Shown here: positions 14,924-15,075 of the stretch, piece after piece
Layout of the letters: every line of letters starts with the position of its first letter
Numbering within the stretch: the first letter of the stretch is position 1
Assembly (NCBI GenBank): GCA_023388515.1
Contig: JAEWGD010000009.1
Location: 1-15,075 of the forward strand
Source: Bacillota bacterium
GTDB lineage: Bacteria > Bacillota > Clostridia > Oscillospirales > Ruminococcaceae
Reading direction: 5' to 3'
DNA: 15,075 nucleotides
Position numbers and translations under genes: made by a program
Notes under the pieces: generated by a model
What the model was told of the DNA's origin: nothing
What the model saw: the letters and a program-made list of their open reading frames with translations, nothing else
Databases searched by the model: none

Positions 14924-14955
14924 AGCAATATCCCAAAAGCAAAAATAAAAAGGTG

Positions 14956-14984
14956 TGGACAAACAGCGTTGAATATGCTATAAT
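14956..14984 (+). promoter_or_regulatory. Promoter of the partial transposase-like gene
   Basis: TGGACA (14956-14961) and TATAAT (14979-14984) are separated by exactly 17 bases, matching 11 of 12 consensus positions. The predicted start is about seven bases later, at the ATG itself. Confidence 0.75.
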
Positions 14985-14990
14985 AAAAGA

Positions 14991-15075
14991 ATGAAAAAAG
15001 CAAAAGAAGTAGTAGGACGAAATTGTCCTCAATGTGGAAAAACAGAAAATCAGGTGAATACAGGAAAGAATCGTT
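14991..15075 (+). CDS. Partial zinc-ribbon protein, probable IS1-type transposase N-terminus
   Basis: Only the first 28 codons are in the window. The peptide has a basic start, MKKAKEVVGRN, then CPQCGKTENQVNTGKNR, which is the first half of a zinc ribbon (C-x2-C). This CPxCGxxENQVNxG pattern is typical, from memory, of the DNA-binding N-terminus of IS1-like and related insertion-sequence transposases. The expected second Cys pair lies beyond the edge. No ribosome site is present before the ATG, because the -10 box ends only six bases upstream. The alternative is a non-transposase zinc-ribbon protein; the rest of the frame would settle it. Confidence 0.55.
   Translation, partial: MKKAKEVVGRNCPQCGKTENQVNTGKNR

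Overview
The window looks like chromosomal DNA from a low-GC Gram-positive bacterium of the class Clostridia, most likely an Oscillospiraceae/Ruminococcaceae-type gut organism. This rests on AT-rich codon use, strong AGGAG-type ribosome sites, frequent TTG/GTG starts, a Firmicutes-type gene order (gdpP-rplI-dnaB next to tilS-hpt-ftsH), an RNase J, and a tiny clostridial-looking protein near the right end. The family-level placement is inference from sequence style.

Layout. Positions 1-1157 carry no convincing gene. They hold a roughly 440-bp non-coding segment bounded by near-perfect inverted repeats (1-40 and 408-443), a small palindrome (443-464), an imperfect direct tandem duplication (467-590), a fully consensus sigma-A promoter (683-711), and a long leader of about 440 nt with a strong hairpin (792-823). 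Positions 1158-10916 are a co-directional block of seven housekeeping genes on the + strand: rnjA (RNase J), gdpP (c-di-AMP phosphodiesterase), rplI, dnaB, tilS, hpt and ftsH, ending in a clear terminator (10923-10957). A separately promoted ferritin gene follows (11057-11566) and ends at a bidirectional terminator (11584-11616) shared with pdxT. The minus-strand pdxS-pdxT operon (PLP synthase) and the divergent + strand pdxR regulator share a compact control region (13074-13223) in which the two predicted -10 boxes overlap. At the right end are a 59-residue minus-strand protein with its terminator overlapping its own stop, and the first 28 codons of a zinc-ribbon protein resembling an IS1-type transposase, cut by the window edge.

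How the genes fit together. The long block joins RNA decay (RNase J), second-messenger turnover (GdpP), translation (L9), replication (DnaB), tRNA-Ile decoding (TilS), purine salvage (Hpt) and membrane proteolysis (FtsH). In Bacillus and Listeria, TilS and HprT are reported to form a complex that activates ftsH, so their tight packing here may be functional; all three are predicted to start with TTG. The pdx genes form a self-contained vitamin B6 module: PdxT supplies ammonia to PdxS, and PdxR senses PLP and controls the shared promoter.

No wholly novel multi-gene system was evident. The items most worth a second look are the inverted-repeat element, the long structured rnjA leader, the Asn/Gln-rich N-terminal tail of RNase J, the hairpin before gdpP, the overlapping pdx promoters with two GTGG boxes, and the apparently leaderless partial transposase.
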